Assembly: GCA_023053685.1 (NCBI GenBank)
Contig: JALIGW010000013.1
Location: forward strand, 19,614,501 to 19,678,500
Length of the DNA stretch: 64,000 bases
Direction of reading: 5' to 3'
From: Diadophis punctatus similis
Taxonomy: Eukaryota; Chordata; Lepidosauria; Squamata; Dipsadidae
Below are positions 1 to 12,899 of the stretch, piece after piece; positions within the stretch are counted from its first letter, which is position 1; each line of letters opens with the position of its first letter. The notes beneath the pieces are model-generated. The model worked only from the letters and a program-made list of their open reading frames with translations, searched no databases and had not been told where the DNA came from. The translations under genes and the position numbers were made by a program.

Positions 1-1158
1 TTCTTTCGCGCCCACATCTAACATTTATGTAATCTTATTTTCTACATATTTTGTATCATCCAACATCACTTCTAGTTTCTCATCACCTTTTACCAGTTTT
101 AAAACTTCATGTATAGTTTTTGAGATCTCCATCAATTCTTCATATATCCACAGTTCCATTTTATCCATCTTACTCTCTTTAGGGTTTTACTATTATAACT
201 TTCTTGATTCAAACTTAATGTCCATATAGTCTCTTTAAATTTTCATTTTCTAGTATCCAAATATCCAGTTTTAGTCTGCTCCTTTCCAAGTCATAGCTTT
301 GTTATCTTCCACTAATGTTAAAGTCAAGACCAAATTCTATAGTTCAAAGCAATCACTCCTTGAAGATTTTCACAGTTTCCAAAATATTTTTCTGTAAGCA
401 AGGTCAATCCACAATGCACATCATTTTCCTTTTTTCCTCTTCCTTTGTCTTCCACCAAATTATTATAATGTTCTCTTTCCACCAGCAGATGGCATCCTCA
501 AATTTCCCATAGACATAGATCAGCTTTCTGTTAAAACTTCTCAAAATACTTTAAATCCAAATATAAAATGTTATCTTCTTACTCTTTATTCTCTTTTTTA
601 ATTATTCTCTTTATTTTCACCAAATCCAATTGTAATAATCACAATAGTTTTGGGCTTTAAATGTTATAATCTCCATTCCCCCCCCCCCCCGCCCCTTCTT
701 TGTAGTACTCCCGGTTGCCAATTAGCTGCTAATTTCCGCTCTGGGCTCTCTTACAGTCTCATTTTAAAGTTTCCTTTTATCTGTAAATTGGTCAATCACT
801 CACCTGGTGTCATCACCTTGTTCACTCGCTACTCCTGCACAGTACTTAGATCAAAGCAATTTTCACACACTGACAACCCACGTTTTCTTCTTCCTGCTTT
901 TTTCAGTGTGGCCGCCCTGGCTTCGTAGCAGCTCGCAATGACTGCTTTCCTCAGCTGCCGGATTCTGAGGCTTCAGTCGACTCTCCAGGGAAATTACCTT
1001 TTCCCTGTTCATGTCGGCTCATGTCTCTTTATCCACTGTTCCTCCAGAACAGTTTAGGTCAATAAAGATCCCAAATCAGCTGGGATTCGATGTTTCTTCG
1101 GGAGCTCCAAAGAATCCGTCGTGTTGCCACGGCATTGGTCACTCACGCCCCCTCCATA
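1..1158 (-). mobile_element. L1-like LINE, 5' UTR and start of ORF1 (degenerate)
   Basis: Read on the minus strand, this begins near 1155 with a GC-rich, G-starting leader and becomes A-rich toward position 1, like the 5' UTR of an L1. A run of 13 C lies at about 678-690. Near 123-171 the minus strand encodes the charged helical stretch MDKMELWIYEELMEIS, which fits an ORF1 coiled coil. Stops interrupt the frame. The element runs off the window's left edge. Family assignment rests on composition and this short peptide, so it is tentative. Confidence 0.42.
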
Positions 1159-1160
1159 TC

Positions 1161-2400
1161 ATAGTATAAGGAGTCTTAAAGTTGTCAAAAGGTTCTTTAA
1201 ATGCTTGACGAGATAGACAAGGAGTCTTACTATGCCGTGTTTAATTATTTTATTTTTTCTAATTGTTCGCCTGGCTTTTGGCGTCTGTGCATTTGTAGAA
1301 GGTTAACATAAAAGCTGCACAATGTTTCTGCTGCGCACTTAGCAACAGAGAAACTATTGTTTTTCTGTAGCATCAAGAAATAAACTTAGTTTAAGACCAA
1401 CTGTGTTGTGTTACAACACATAATTATATATGTTGGAGTTAGCTAGGTTAATAGCAGTAATTATTTGTCACAAACATTTCATGATTTCTAAAGTGCCCTA
1501 GAGCTTGGTGTATTCCCACGCCTGTGAATACATTTTTCTTCATTTACCGACTGAAATTAAATTTTCTTTATGCTAATATTGTGAAAAATAGAATTCAGTG
1601 TTTCCTTTCAGCTGTTGAATATCTGGGCCACACAATGTTTTGGAAGTTTTAAAATATGAGGCAGATTCTATACCGTAATGGTAAATTAAGAATGGTGTGA
1701 TGGTACTGTTAACATTTATTTTAGTCATAATCAAGCGCTTGTTGAAAATTCATCTGTTTCCCATGATTTCTGGATTTGAATGTTCTGTATGACTAACTTC
1801 TCTGTGTGTGCATGTGTTTATGTGTACTATATATGTTAATATGTTTTAATTTTATTATATTTTAATAATTGTAGCATTTGTTGTGTTTCATGTATAGTGC
1901 TTTAAGATGCTTTAGTAAGAATAGAGAAATATAAATGTTCATGATGTTAACTAAAGCAGGGAATTTTTCTCCTGTCATTTATATCGGTTCTCTGATTACA
2001 AAACAATAAAATTTCTCATTTCTATTGCTGTTTTGTACTGTTGAAATCAGTCTAAAAGGGCTCTCAGAATAGGCCTGTAGAGGGAGTGTTTGCTCAGCAA
2101 CTACTCTGCATTTTTCCTCTTTTCATTCTGGAAAAGAAGAAGAGGTTTTATTATCAGTTTTATTCCCCAGTATAGGCTTTTAGGGAGTACATTATATGCA
2201 AAGTACGATACTAAACAGAACTCAGCTGCAGCTCCAGGCTGAGAAAAATAGCTGTAGATTGGGAAGAGATGTATTTGACAGCAACCCACCCACCCAAAAC
2301 CCAAAACAGGGAAAAATAGTCAAGATTCTGAGTATGCACATGTTTCATGAAAAGGTAAAAAGGATTTTGATACTCTGCAAGATAAAAATAAAACAGGTAT
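1161..2400. other. AT-rich intergenic DNA
   Basis: No gene or convincing repeat was recognised. An 11-bp direct repeat (AAGGAGTCTTA) occurs twice near 1168 and 1219 just outside the L1-like leader. The first copy lies close to the element's 5' end, but I cannot tie it to a target duplication. Confidence 0.5.
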
Positions 2401-2997
2401 AACTGCTTGGACCAAGATTAACAGATGATAAGAAGGTATTTGATGCCATCAGTGGAGAGAGAATTATTTGTCAAGTTTAGATTTGAACTTTTAGATACTA
2501 ATGTTAAATTCAGCCGGTATCGGAAAATCCGGTATGATGAAAGAACATGTATATGTGGGGCAAATGTTGTCGAGGATACGGCGCATATAATATTTGAATG
2601 TAGGATGTATGAGGAAGTAAGAGAACAATATCTGTCCCCAATTATAAATAAATTTTCCCACTGGAATGTAAGGCATAAATTAACATTTCTATTGAAGGCA
2701 GACTCTCCTCCCCTAGTAAGGGCTATCACTCGCTATCTTAATAGGATGACAGCAATATGAGCCAGCTACATTGAAAAGAATTTCATTGATTGTAAGAAAG
2801 ATGAGCTGAGTTAGAGACGAGATATTTTATTTGGGTTATCTAGTTTTAGAAATTTAGTTATTGAATTTTAATATCGTTGAATTTTGATGTCATGTACCAT
2901 ATATATTTTTGTACGGTTGTTTCTGTACCTGTTTGTTCTGTTTTTCTTTTTTTGAAAAGGCCTTTGGGCTATTCAATAAATGTACTGTATTTGACCC
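2400..2997 (+). mobile_element. LINE C-terminal fragment with Cys/His motif and 3' UTR
   Basis: An open frame at 2425-2760 encodes 111 aa ending in TGA. It contains a C-X1-C-X9-H-X4-C arrangement (CIC...DTAHIIFEC) followed by a charged helix, as seen at the C-terminus of several non-LTR retrotransposon ORF2 proteins. The reverse transcriptase upstream is missing, so the copy is 5'-truncated. A T-rich 3' region with AATAAA follows to about 2997. Vingi-type or related LINEs of squamates are candidates, but I cannot name the clade from this fragment. Confidence 0.5.
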
Positions 2998-3005
2998 TCT
3001 ACTTC

Positions 3006-3140
3006 ATGGGTGTGAAACTTACCACGTCATGTTGCCGTCATGTGATGTTTTGTGACTTTTTCCCCTTCATGGAGCTGGGGTAGGCGAGGCCTGCACATGA
3101 CGCATCTGGCCCACGGGCCGCCAGTTTGACACCCCTGCAG
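3006..3140. mobile_element. hAT-type MITE (TIR like CAGGGGTGTCAAAC)
   Basis: The 135-bp element is flanked by a perfect 8-bp direct repeat TCTACTTC (2998-3005 and 3141-3148). Its ends are imperfect inverted repeats: GGGTGTGAAAC on the left and GTTTGACACCCC on the right. The 8-bp duplication and CAGGGGTG-like terminus fit hAT elements. It has no coding capacity. Confidence 0.75.
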
Positions 3141-3148
3141 TCTACTTC

Positions 3149-4505
3149 TTAGGAGCATTACCTGTTCTTGATATAGGGACTTTTGTAAGAGTCAATAGGT
3201 TGCCATGCTCATTCATGATCCACCTACTCATAACATGTTGCAAAACAGACATTGCTGACATGAAAACAATTCACACTTCAGATCAAACTTTGGAAAAGCA
3301 GAAAGAAGTGACACTGGTGATGAGTCAAGAAAAAACATTGCAAGAATTCCAGACTTTCATCTAAAACACTATTTTGCCTAACCGGGGTATTTATTTTTGG
3401 TAAATGAGTTTTGCGTGTAGATGCCCAAGTCAAATCTTAATTCTTTCTGAGCCGTGTTGCTACTGCTTTTGTGCTACATGTTTTCTGCTGCTTGGCTCAA
3501 TGAACCTAACTCTGTGCATTGATTTGTTTTTAGTTCCAATCCCTCTGCTCTTACAAGATGAAAAATGAAGATATAACTGTTACTACAAACACAGGTCATA
3601 CATATAAGGTGTAGTTTATTTTTAAGAATGTATTTCCATTTTGAACAACTACACAGTAGAAAAAAGCTAATGAGCAAAAGTTGAAGTAGCTTTATTACAT
3701 TTTTTAAAAAATGTTTTCTGAGATTATCCAGTTAGGACAAGCTTTATCAATGGAGGAAGAAAGTAAGGAAGGCATTGGTTTGGTTAAAAAAAAAGCTGAA
3801 GACAAAAATCAAGTCTGAATATTATTCTCTGCTTATCTCACACTGTCTTCTCACAGATCTAAGGATATGCATATTTATAAGCATAAAAAAACTGAAGAAA
3901 ATAACCTCTGTGCTGTTTATCTTCTCCTGTTGTTCTCTTGAGTTTTATTTGCCAGGGAGGGAAAAGAAAAATATACACTTTGTCACTTAAAAGTTTCCCA
4001 GTGGAAAGAAGAGCAGCAAATAATAGTTGTACAGCTCACAGATTCAGAACTTTTAAAGTTTTGTTCAGTATGATTGTTTCAAACATATTGTTGTTGAAAG
4101 CTCTATAAGATCCCAATAATTAGTAATGAAAGGATTCCACACAAAACAGAATGTTTTGCTACTTGTTTTGTAAGAATGCTACTTACAAAATAAAACCAGT
4201 AAAAATAAATAAAAACATATAATTATATTACCGGTATTTTAAAAAAAATCTGTGGGAAATGCCTACATTTGAAAAAATATTACACAATAACTCAACTACT
4301 CACTCTGTTGCAAGGTCTGAAGACAGAACCAAATTTTAAGTTCTCATTTAACCATGGCCAGGATACAAATTTCTGGGGGAATTGTGCACCAGTGGGCAGG
4401 CACCATGATTGTCCACTCCACTAGGTTGACCAGACCTTAAAATTAATTCCACCAGAAAGGTAAAACTGCTTTCATTGTGTTTGGCTCAATATCAGAATCT
4501 TACAA
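3149..4505. other. Unassigned AT-rich DNA
   Basis: No gene or identifiable element was seen. Open frames here are short, AT-rich and lack recognisable domains. Confidence 0.45.
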
Positions 4506-4509
4506 GTCT

Positions 4510-5245
4510 GATTGTAATTTGTTTATTTATTTAATTTATGAAACTTTATATGGCTGCCCAACTCACTCTCAGTGACTCTGGGTGGGTTATAAGAATAAAT
4601 CTCCTTCTCCCTCTTATATTTCAATGAATTGGGAAGGTATCTGCCAAAGGTAGGTATCTCCCATTTTGAACTTAAACATGTTTCAGCTCTAGGCAACAGA
4701 TCCTGCATATCTCCATCAAGATCATCGTCCTTACTCTCCTCAAAAATAGAGAAGACCTGCTTCCTGGGTCCCACCAGTTGATATTGTTTACTATATGAGG
4801 CTCAGAGCATGCCAACTCTGTCAGATCATGTGAGATGAGAAGACAGGATGAGAAACAGGGAGTCCCTCAGATAACCAGGCTCTATGCTTTGAAGGGTTTG
4901 ATAGGTTGAATTGCACCTGGAAGTCTAATGGAACAGGTGTCACATGGGTCTGCTGAAGCATACCTACAACTGCCAGTGCCCCCACCTTCTGGACTACTTT
5001 AGCTTTTAAGTGAACTTCAAGAAAGTCATGAGGTGATTAAACTAAATGACTAAATAAATTTGTGCAAAGACCTTCTTAGCCACAGCTGCCACTCATGTAA
5101 GAGTTGAAAGTACAAAGGACCCTAAGTTGTGCAGAAGTCCTGAAGAGGCCAGTATAATGCCATACATGACCAAAGATGGAACCAGTCCAAAACTGGAAGG
5201 CCAAAGTATCCATAGCCACTTAGTCTTGCCTACATCTGTTCCATC
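4510..5245 (-). mobile_element. Ancient L2 LINE relic, 3' portion
   Basis: The left end shows the same layout as the younger L2 3' ends in this window: TTTATTTATTTA tail, then a 'gctgcccaactcactctcagtgactctgggtgg' type 3' region (compare 11401-11470). Further right, segments such as 'ctttgaagggtttgata...ttgaattgcacctgg' and 'gtgtcacatggg' align by eye with 11868-11965 of the younger copy. It is heavily mutated with no intact frame, so it is much older. Confidence 0.6.
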
Positions 5246-5249
5246 CCAT

Positions 5250-7005
5250 GTAATGTAGTTTGCTTTGTTTGACCTACTTCAGTAGGTGAATTCAGTCATT
5301 ATCATTTGCAAAGCATGGTTTATGGCTTCATTTGCGTGAGCCATCATGCCAAGATTCATTAAGCAAGTCAAGGTTAAACTACTATAGATTAGCACAATAT
5401 GTGGACTCAGGCTATTTTATTGTACATTCAGAATGTTCACCATCATTAAAAATATCAAGCTTTATTCATAGCAAAAGGTGGAGGACACAATTTAACATGT
5501 GAGAATCTTGCAGTTGAAACTGCAGAGTGATGAAAATTAACTTGCATATACTGAACTCAAATATTACCAAGATATTCAGAACTTTTGTGGCAGGAATCAT
5601 GACAATGTCATCCATATTATGCCCTGAGGCAAATGACAAATATCTGTACAAATGTTATGAATAGAAACAGTTTCTAAACTAAAATGACAATCATTTCAAT
5701 AATATTTTTTTCAATTTTCCAAATAAACTTCAAATTCATTAAGATAGATGTCATGATGAGTTGCAAGTATGTTGTTTCTTTGAGTGTGTCTATGTGAAGG
5801 CTAAATCTGACAATTAGAAATTGGGTAAATTGGCCATTGGGATAAATCACAAAGCATAAGTTATGTGTCTTCCATAATTACAAGATTATTAATACAAGTA
5901 AACACTTCATTTACTGCATTAATTGGGAAGAAGGGGTGTCAGACTTTAATTTCTATTAGATCAAACAGAATGTTATGCATACATCAAGTAGCAAATAGTT
6001 TTTGTCAATTGTATCTAAAGTACATTGTATTTATACTATAATCTGGCAAAGTCAGTATCTACTGTGTAATTAAAAAAGCTGAAGGTTATTTACATGTTTA
6101 TATCGTTCCACTTTTATGGTTACTATTAAATATTTTATAGATAGCTGATACTGAGGACAGAGCTTACCATTTTTAAAAAGAACTGCTTTTTCCAAATTTT
6201 TCTAGATGGGCAAAATATAAGAAAAATTACTGAGAAGCCTCAAAGATGTATCTCTAAAGAAAACAGTATTAATTGCAAGTTATCGCATTTTGAAAATCAG
6301 CTGCCTACTGTACATATCTGTACATCTAATAATAGCTTCTAGGCCCCCGCAAAGCAAAGAACAATCTTCATGGGCTTTATTAGATGTGTTGTCAGAGATG
6401 CAATATACAAAGGCATTTGTAAAAAAAAATTTAGGACAGGAGGGTGTCTGCTATGCATAGTTTGTGTGATATCTTTAGCCACTGTGTTTTTTTTTGGGGG
6501 GGGGGGAGATTCTGCCCAATTAATTGAGAGCCATCTTTTTATTGTAGCAGCAATACAAGAATCTAAAGGGGGTAGGAGCAGATGGATTAGGGGATATAAA
6601 AGGTTAGTTTGTGGAAAACTATCAAGTTACAAAACATTCTGATATAGCAAACTAGGTTCTCAATAAATCTAGTTTATAACATGTGTCATCATCAACAAGT
6701 TTTGAGTGCTGCTGCAAATTGGTTTTAGCTAAATATTCTGACACATTAATCACAGGAGTCCTGCTAACTACTTATTTGAAATGAACAAAGAATAATTTAA
6801 TTTAAAAACAAAATTGTACATTCTCAAAATAAATTAATTATGGGATCAGATTGTAGATTCTCACCATGTTTTAAGCATGGAAACATATAGGAAAACTGAT
6901 ATTTCCACCTTTTATTTGTTATGGCCATATAAAATTCAGGACTTATTTCGTATTTTGTAAACATACCTGAATAGCCCAAGAATGTATACTTGATTCCCAT
7001 AGTTT
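5250..7005. other. Unassigned AT-rich DNA
   Basis: No gene or classifiable repeat was seen. A G-run occurs near 6496-6507. Open frames of up to about 90 aa have no recognisable motif. Confidence 0.45.
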
Positions 7006-7007
7006 AT

Positions 7008-7238
7008 TATAGCACTATAGCACTTAGACTTATATACCGCTTCATAGTGCTTTACAGCCCTCTCTAAGCGGTTTACAGAGTTCAGCATATTGCCCCCAAC
7101 AATCTGGGTCCTCATTTTACTGACCTCAGAAGGATGGAAGGCTGAGTCAACCTTGAGTCTGGTGAGATTTGAACAGCTGAACTGCTGAACTAGCAGTAGC
7201 CTGCAGTGCTGCATTTAACCACTGCGCCATCTCGGCTC
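7008..7238 (-). mobile_element. tRNA-derived squamate SINE
   Basis: On the minus strand the 5' end reads like a tRNA-derived head (GAGCCGAGATGGCGCAGTGG, A box) followed by a B-box-like 'gttcaaatctcac'. The body then gives 'gactcagccttccatcctt' and 'agcatattg' in the complementary sense, ending in 'gcggtatataagtctaagtgctat'. The same body and tail recur on the plus strand at 15456-15690. A short (TTA)n run follows on the head side. Confidence 0.75.
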
Positions 7239-7244
7239 ATTATT

Positions 7245-10200
7245 ATTATTTAGGATTATATTACACAGTCAGCATTTTTATACTCTGCAATATGTGAACA
7301 TGCTTAAAACATACAAATAAGAGATGCAGTCAGTACATGCACTCTGCTTCCATGCAATTGCCAAACATTAATATGACTTAATTAATATATTGAAACACTT
7401 CACCATACACTTATTTCATCTATATTCTATTAAAACGATTGCTCCTATAACCTTTAACTGGGTGAAATTGGGCATCAGGCAACAATTTTTGAACCAAAGT
7501 ATAACTTACAGAATGTATCCAAAATTCGGGATGCATGACTCTCATGGAATTGAAATTTGGCAAAACTTTTCAAATACTGGTACATTAGAAACTCTGCCAT
7601 TGTTGAAGGCATTGGGGACTCCGTTAAGGAAATGTCTGTCAAACAATGACCCAAGAGGTTTCTACTTACTGATAGCAAAGGAATACTTGAGATATTATTT
7701 CATAACATCATAATATGACATCATATAATGGCTTGTAAAATGTTGTTTCATTATTTCCTATCCATCTCCAAGATGGGTGTGGAACGTGATAAGAACTGAA
7801 CTTTTAGAAATATTGTTTTTATTACTGTTATCTTCTAAGTAGATTATACCGTTTTTATTATTACTTCTGAAATTATCTTGCAAAAGAATTCACATTCCTT
7901 AACACAGCAGGAGCCGAGATACTCTTGGCATCTGGAAATAGGGCTAATTTATATGCATGACTTTTCTACTAATTATGTTGTGATAAATCACCATGCCTTT
8001 AATATAATAATAGTTATTTGGTTGTACAGTAAATGTTAAATGCAAATCATCCAGCACTAATGTTTTGAAACTGTTACATCAAGGACTTTAATGAATAAGA
8101 GCCATCAAACAATTCATAATTATTTACGAAGTTCACCGTGAGCAGACTTAGAATCCCATCCCTATATTTCCAACATTTCATGTGCATGCTTCAAATATAA
8201 AGTGTTGGAAAAACAAGCCTATTATTCTTAGAGAAGTGATATTAGTCTAAAACTTTACCTGACTTTATTTTCTGAATTTACTGTATAATGATAATTTGTT
8301 ACAGGATGCCACTTCAATTATTTGTCTTTGTTTACTATTCCCATGATGAATATGTCCATTGTGAAAATAAGTCAAATCAAATGTTTATTACCCTCATAAA
8401 TCAGCATAAGAAAAGTGAGATATAGTCATTAAAGAATTCAAGAGTAAAAATTAAAATCTAAATCTAAAAAAGGTATGAAAAACCAGAAGATATACAAGAT
8501 ATAAGAAATAAAAAGTATGTATAAAGAGAGAAAATCTAAAAAAAAAATCTAACTGAATGTGTAGGAGCATTAGATTGGGATAGGAAAACATAAAAGATTT
8601 GAATGTGGAAGACTGTGCCAAGTTACTAAGCACTTTGATATGGCAAATTAGGTGCTTAATAAAACTAGCGTATAGCATGGGGAGGGTTATCATCCAATGA
8701 CTTTTGAGCCCTGCTGCAAGAATTTGACAACATTGTAACTTGTAATAGGGTTGCCTATCTGGAAACAACTGGGTGGTGTAAAGTTGTCCTATATGTCCCG
8801 AGTGTTTATGCAGTATATGGTGACATGAGCTTAATACAAATGTCTCTGTAGGACAGGCATTGGAGAAGCCCATTTATTTGTGTCCAGAGTCACTGGTAAG
8901 GAATCTTCCTGTATCAGCCTTCAAAGACAGCTGAGATGAGGACATGACATTGGGCCAGAGTAAAGGCCCTTTTGCTTAGACATTTCCAGTTCATTAGAGA
9001 TGCAATAGGGGAGGCAGAATACCTGTTGGATTCACTGGCAATAAAAGTTGGGGTCCTGGCTAGATCCAATTAGCATTCTGTGTCTGCTACATGCTGTTTA
9101 ATCTGCTTTGCCATGATCATATCCCATGCAGAGTAGGAGACCTGGAGAGAAGCCCAAGGATCAGATTTTAGTTGCCACTGCCTGTTTCCATGTGGATTGG
9201 AAATCATAGTTAATGGGGCAAGGCCGGGAAATGGGGATACAATCTGTGAAAATAAGTTAAAGCTCATTTCCTTATTAATGATTTATAACATTTTCATAAC
9301 ATAACTGAACCATCACTGAAGTGATATAAAGTCTCTCCTCATTGTTCTTATGTTGGTATAATTATGATCGGATGGTTTTAGAATATGCCATAAGTCACTG
9401 ATGAAGACATTATCCATGTAGATAAATTGCTTTCATGATCTGAAATAGATATGTGAGGCAAGGGAGGGGTTGCTTTTAATATGCGTACTGCTCAATCTTT
9501 AGGCATAATTTGCTCCTAACTTCATATGTAGATATGACTAATCTATAATTAATATGTCAGTTTGTTCAATTAGATTTGCTGACAGCTGTTTGCTACATAA
9601 TATATTATAAACATTTTTTGGATTATTTACCTATGCTACTTTATAGAGCTGGTGGATTGTTTGCAGGATGTTTTTGCCTAATGATGGGAAAGTTTGTTTT
9701 TGGAATTAATGTACAGCTAGCACAGTACCATAATTGTAATTTGCTTTAAAGAACAAGATGCTTTACAATATTGCATATTTCTCAATTCCAAATCTATTTA
9801 ATCTGATCTATAATTCATGGTTTTGTAGGCCATGTACACGGCAAATAGAGAATATACAGGTAGTTCTATATAAAAAGAATCCGTTTTCTGTCCTTGTTTG
9901 TTTTATTAAATCAATTTTGGATGTTACACTACAGTTCTCAGTTCCTTAATATGACAGAATTTGAGAAAAGGAGTGTGTCATTTAGTTCTTAATATCAGAG
10001 ATTGAAAAATGGAACATCAAGCCACATTTCATAGATGGTAAAACTAGAGGTTCATTGCCAAACTGCCTTGATTTGTGATATGTAATTTTTTAGACATTTA
10101 TCTCACGTCATGGATGGCTTAGTCAATCTTCTAAATATAGAATCACAATTTTTTTTTACAAACTGTTATTCTGCAGGAGTCTCCTCTTCCCCTTCCCCTT

Positions 10201-11054
10201 CCCATGTCCCTCCTAATCCATGCATAGGTAACTGCTGTAAATGGGCTCGATTTCATCCTTTCCATTGGACATCAACGTCTAATAAAATACATATTTTTAA
10301 TTTGTTTTTTTTTTAATTTGCTAAAATGTTTTGATATTTAGAACAGTCGTGACCAAATGCAGCAACCAGTATTTCAAAGCAGTACTGGCTCTCATTTTAT
10401 TTGCTGATACTAGATTCTCTTTCAGAAGATCGCCTCAATGTGCACATTTATCTTGAGTGGGATACTTGTTCTTAGAAACAACATTGCTATTACTTTTTCC
10501 TGTTCTTCATACAAACTAATTCATCATCATAGCTCTCTCCCAAAGTGATACTGAAAGGGTAAACTAATTGAGATGATACAAGATATTCTCACCGGGTACT
10601 TTTCTTTTTTTACTTCTAGCATTAAAGAAGGCAAACGTGATTTTTCCATCATCTATCATCCAAGTAGTGTATAGCCACAAAAAAACAAAACATGTATCTG
10701 ATTTTGTTTGCTTTTCAGGGCCAGGAAAATGCAGAAGCAATGATAAAATATGACTGTATTATTTATTAAGAATTAAGTAAGTGGTAGACTACACAAAACA
10801 GAAAAAGAAGGAAAACCCTCTTACTATATTATTGATGCCCTGAATTGACCTTAATTCCATTTGTGAAATAGCTAGAGTTATGAGTTTAATAGATTTAGAA
10901 TTGACATAGAATACTTTCACCTAATGCTCTGTTTCCTTAGGGTAAATATAACATACATTTGTGTGATATGAAGAGACAGAGAGGCAAAAATATTGGCAAA
11001 ACACATGGATAGTTGGTAGTCCTGAGGTGTCAGAAGCATTTGTAAAGCTAGTAC
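7245..11054. other. Long gene-free AT-rich stretch
   Basis: I see no gene, SINE or LINE that I can name. Open frames (for example 7390-7713 plus and 8451-8873 minus) have no domain and atypical composition. A short pyrimidine run with CCCCTTCCCCTTCCC lies near 10187-10202. Confidence 0.45.
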
Positions 11055-11085
11055 AAATAATAAAAATAAAAATAATAAAAATAAA

Positions 11086-11176
<91 letters not shown>
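11055..11176 (+). repeat. (AAT)n microsatellite abutting CR1 3' end
   Basis: About 120 bp of AAT repeats with AAAAT interruptions at the left. It sits directly beyond the 3' end of the minus-strand CR1 that starts at about 11190, suggesting growth from the LINE tail. The poly-Ile and poly-Asn open frames across it are repeat artefacts. Confidence 0.9.
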
Positions 11177-11178
<2 letters not shown>

Positions 11179-11400
11179 CAATAACAACAACAGAGTTGGA
11201 AGGGACCTTGGAGGTCTTCTAGTCCAACCCCCTGCTTAGGCAGGAAACCCTACATCACTTCAGACAAATGGTTATCCAATATCTTCTTAAAAACGTTCAG
11301 TGTTGGAGCATTCACAACTTCTGGAGGCAAGCTGTTCCACGGATTAATTGTTCTAACTGTCAGGAAATTTCTCCTTAGTTCTAAGTTGCTTCTCTCCTTG

Positions 11401-12496
11401 TTTATTTATTTATTTATTTTGTTATTCTTATATGCCGCCCAACTCCCGAAGGACTCAGGGCGGCGTACAACATAAGAAATACAAGAATAGACAAAATTTC
11501 AAACAATTTAAAAACAGTACAAAATTTAAAAAAAAAACAGTATAAAAGCAGCAACAACATCCATCCATTCAACCACATACATACTTGGGGGGTAAGCTCA
11601 GATGGGTTAAGCTGTCCCCCCCACCTGCAGGAAGAGCCATGTCTTAACGGCCTTTCGGAAGGCCAGCAGAGTGGGGATGGTTCGGGTCTCTGGGGGGAGT
11701 TGGTTCCAGAGCACGGGGCCAGCCACAGAGAAGGCCCTCCCCCTGGGGCCCGCCAGCCGGCATTGCTTGGCCGACGGGACCCGGAGGAGGCCAACTCTGT
11801 GGGCCCTAACCGGTCGGAGGGAAGTGTGAGGCAGAATGCGGTCCCGGAGATATCCTGGTCCTAAGCCATGAAGGGCTTTAAAGATGGTGATCAACACCTT
11901 GAATTGGACCCGGAGACCGATGGGCAACCAATGCAGCTGGCGGAGAATCGGTGTCACGTGGGTGTACCTCGGCACACCCACCACAGCACGCGCAGCCGCA
12001 TTTTGCACCAACTGAAGTCTCCGGATACTCTTCAAGGGTAGCCCCATGTAGAGCGCATTGCAGTAGTCCAAACGCGAGGTGACAAGGGCATGAGTGACCG
12101 TGAGTAACGCCTCCTTCTCCAGATATGGCCGCAGCTGGTGCACCAGGCGAACCTGTGCAAAGGCCCCCCTAGCCACAGCAGAAAGGTGAAGATCTAATTT
12201 TAGCTGTGGATCTAGGAGGACCCCCAAGTTGCGGACCTGGTCTGAGGGAGTCAGTTTCGCACCCTCAAAGACCAAGGAGGGACAGTTATCATGGTCCTTA
12301 GGAGGCATTATCCACAGCCACTCGGTCTTGTCGGGATTAAGTCTGAGTCTGTTCCTCCCCATCCAGATCTTAACGTCATCCAGGCATTGGCACATTACAT
12401 CAACTGCCTCCCTGAAGTCAGACGGGGTGGTAATGTACAGCTGGGTGTCGTCAGCGTACTGATGGAAACACACCCCATGCCTGCGGATGATCTCAC
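11401..12496 (-). mobile_element. L2 LINE, 5'-truncated, nested in CR1
   Basis: The 3' end lies at 11401 with a (TTTA)n tail, then a conserved stem: GCCGCCC at 11434-11440 pairs with GGGCGGC at 11458-11464. The right end is a 5' truncation just upstream of the RT catalytic motif. The coding part closely matches the plus-strand L2 at 19343-21195, so both belong to the same relatively young subfamily. Confidence 0.92.
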
Positions 12497-12497
12497 C
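11607..12497 (-). pseudogene. L2 reverse transcriptase, C-terminal fragment
   Basis: The L2 frame is uninterrupted for nearly 300 codons, from GEIIRRHG through the catalytic YADDTQLY motif to the C-terminal '..AFRKAVKTWLF'. The first RT motifs and the endonuclease are missing, so the fragment cannot be active alone. The open frame extends upstream into the flanking CR1 in a frame that CR1 does not use, adding 17 residues and an ATG at about 12551. That makes it a chimeric ORF with no CR1 protein identity. Compared with the 554-aa copy at 19345-21009 it covers roughly the second half. Confidence 0.85.
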
Positions 12498-12702
12498 CAT
12501 TGCTTCTTGTTTTACCCTCAGGTGCTTTGGAGAATAGTTTGACTCCCTCATCTTTGTGGCAACCCCTGAGATATTGGAACACTGCTATCATGTCTCCCCT
12601 GGTCCTTCTTTTCATTAAACTAGACATACCCAGTCCCTGCAACCGTTCTTCATATGTTTTAGCCTCCAGTCCCCTAATCATCTTTGTTGCTCTTCTCTGC
12701 AC
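12497..12702 (-). pseudogene. CR1 reverse transcriptase C-terminal fragment
   Basis: The frame encodes 'QRRATKMIRGLE...YEERL' and 'RRTRGDMIAVFQYLRG', the signature of the CR1 ORF2 region after the RT fingers and palm. Its continuation (WNSLPPEVV...LNVFKK) lies left of the L2 insertion near 11270-11390. It is split by L2 and so is non-functional. Confidence 0.85.
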
Positions 12703-12899
12703 TCTTTCCAGAGTCTCAAGATCCTTTTTACATCATGGAGACCAAAACTGAATGCAGTATTCCAAGTGTGGCCTTACCAAGGCATTATAAAGTGGTATTA
12801 ACACTTCACGTGATCTTGATTCTATCCCTCTAGAATGCAGCCTAGAACTGTGTTGGCTTTTTTGGTAGCTGCTGCACATTGCTGTTGTTGGTGATGGAT

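Larger units (their letters stand above)
11188..12895 (-). mobile_element. CR1 LINE, 5'-truncated, interrupted by L2
   Basis: Two parts (11188-11400 and about 12497-12895) are collinear with the second CR1 at 47610-48965. The 3' segment contains the familiar 'gagttggaagggaccttggaggtc' sequence. The 5' segment encodes the CR1 reverse transcriptase C-terminal region. The break coincides exactly with the L2 copy at 11401-12496. Comparison with the other CR1 shows about 10 bp of target missing at the junction and a CACCCAT microhomology at the right boundary. Confidence 0.88.

Noticed and set aside
10921..11239. Poly-Ile open frames
   Set aside because: They are translations of the (AAT)n microsatellite.
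11414..11794. 126-codon minus frame overlapping the L2 C-terminus
   Set aside because: The real L2 frame is the overlapping 11607-12497 one; this is a shifted reading.
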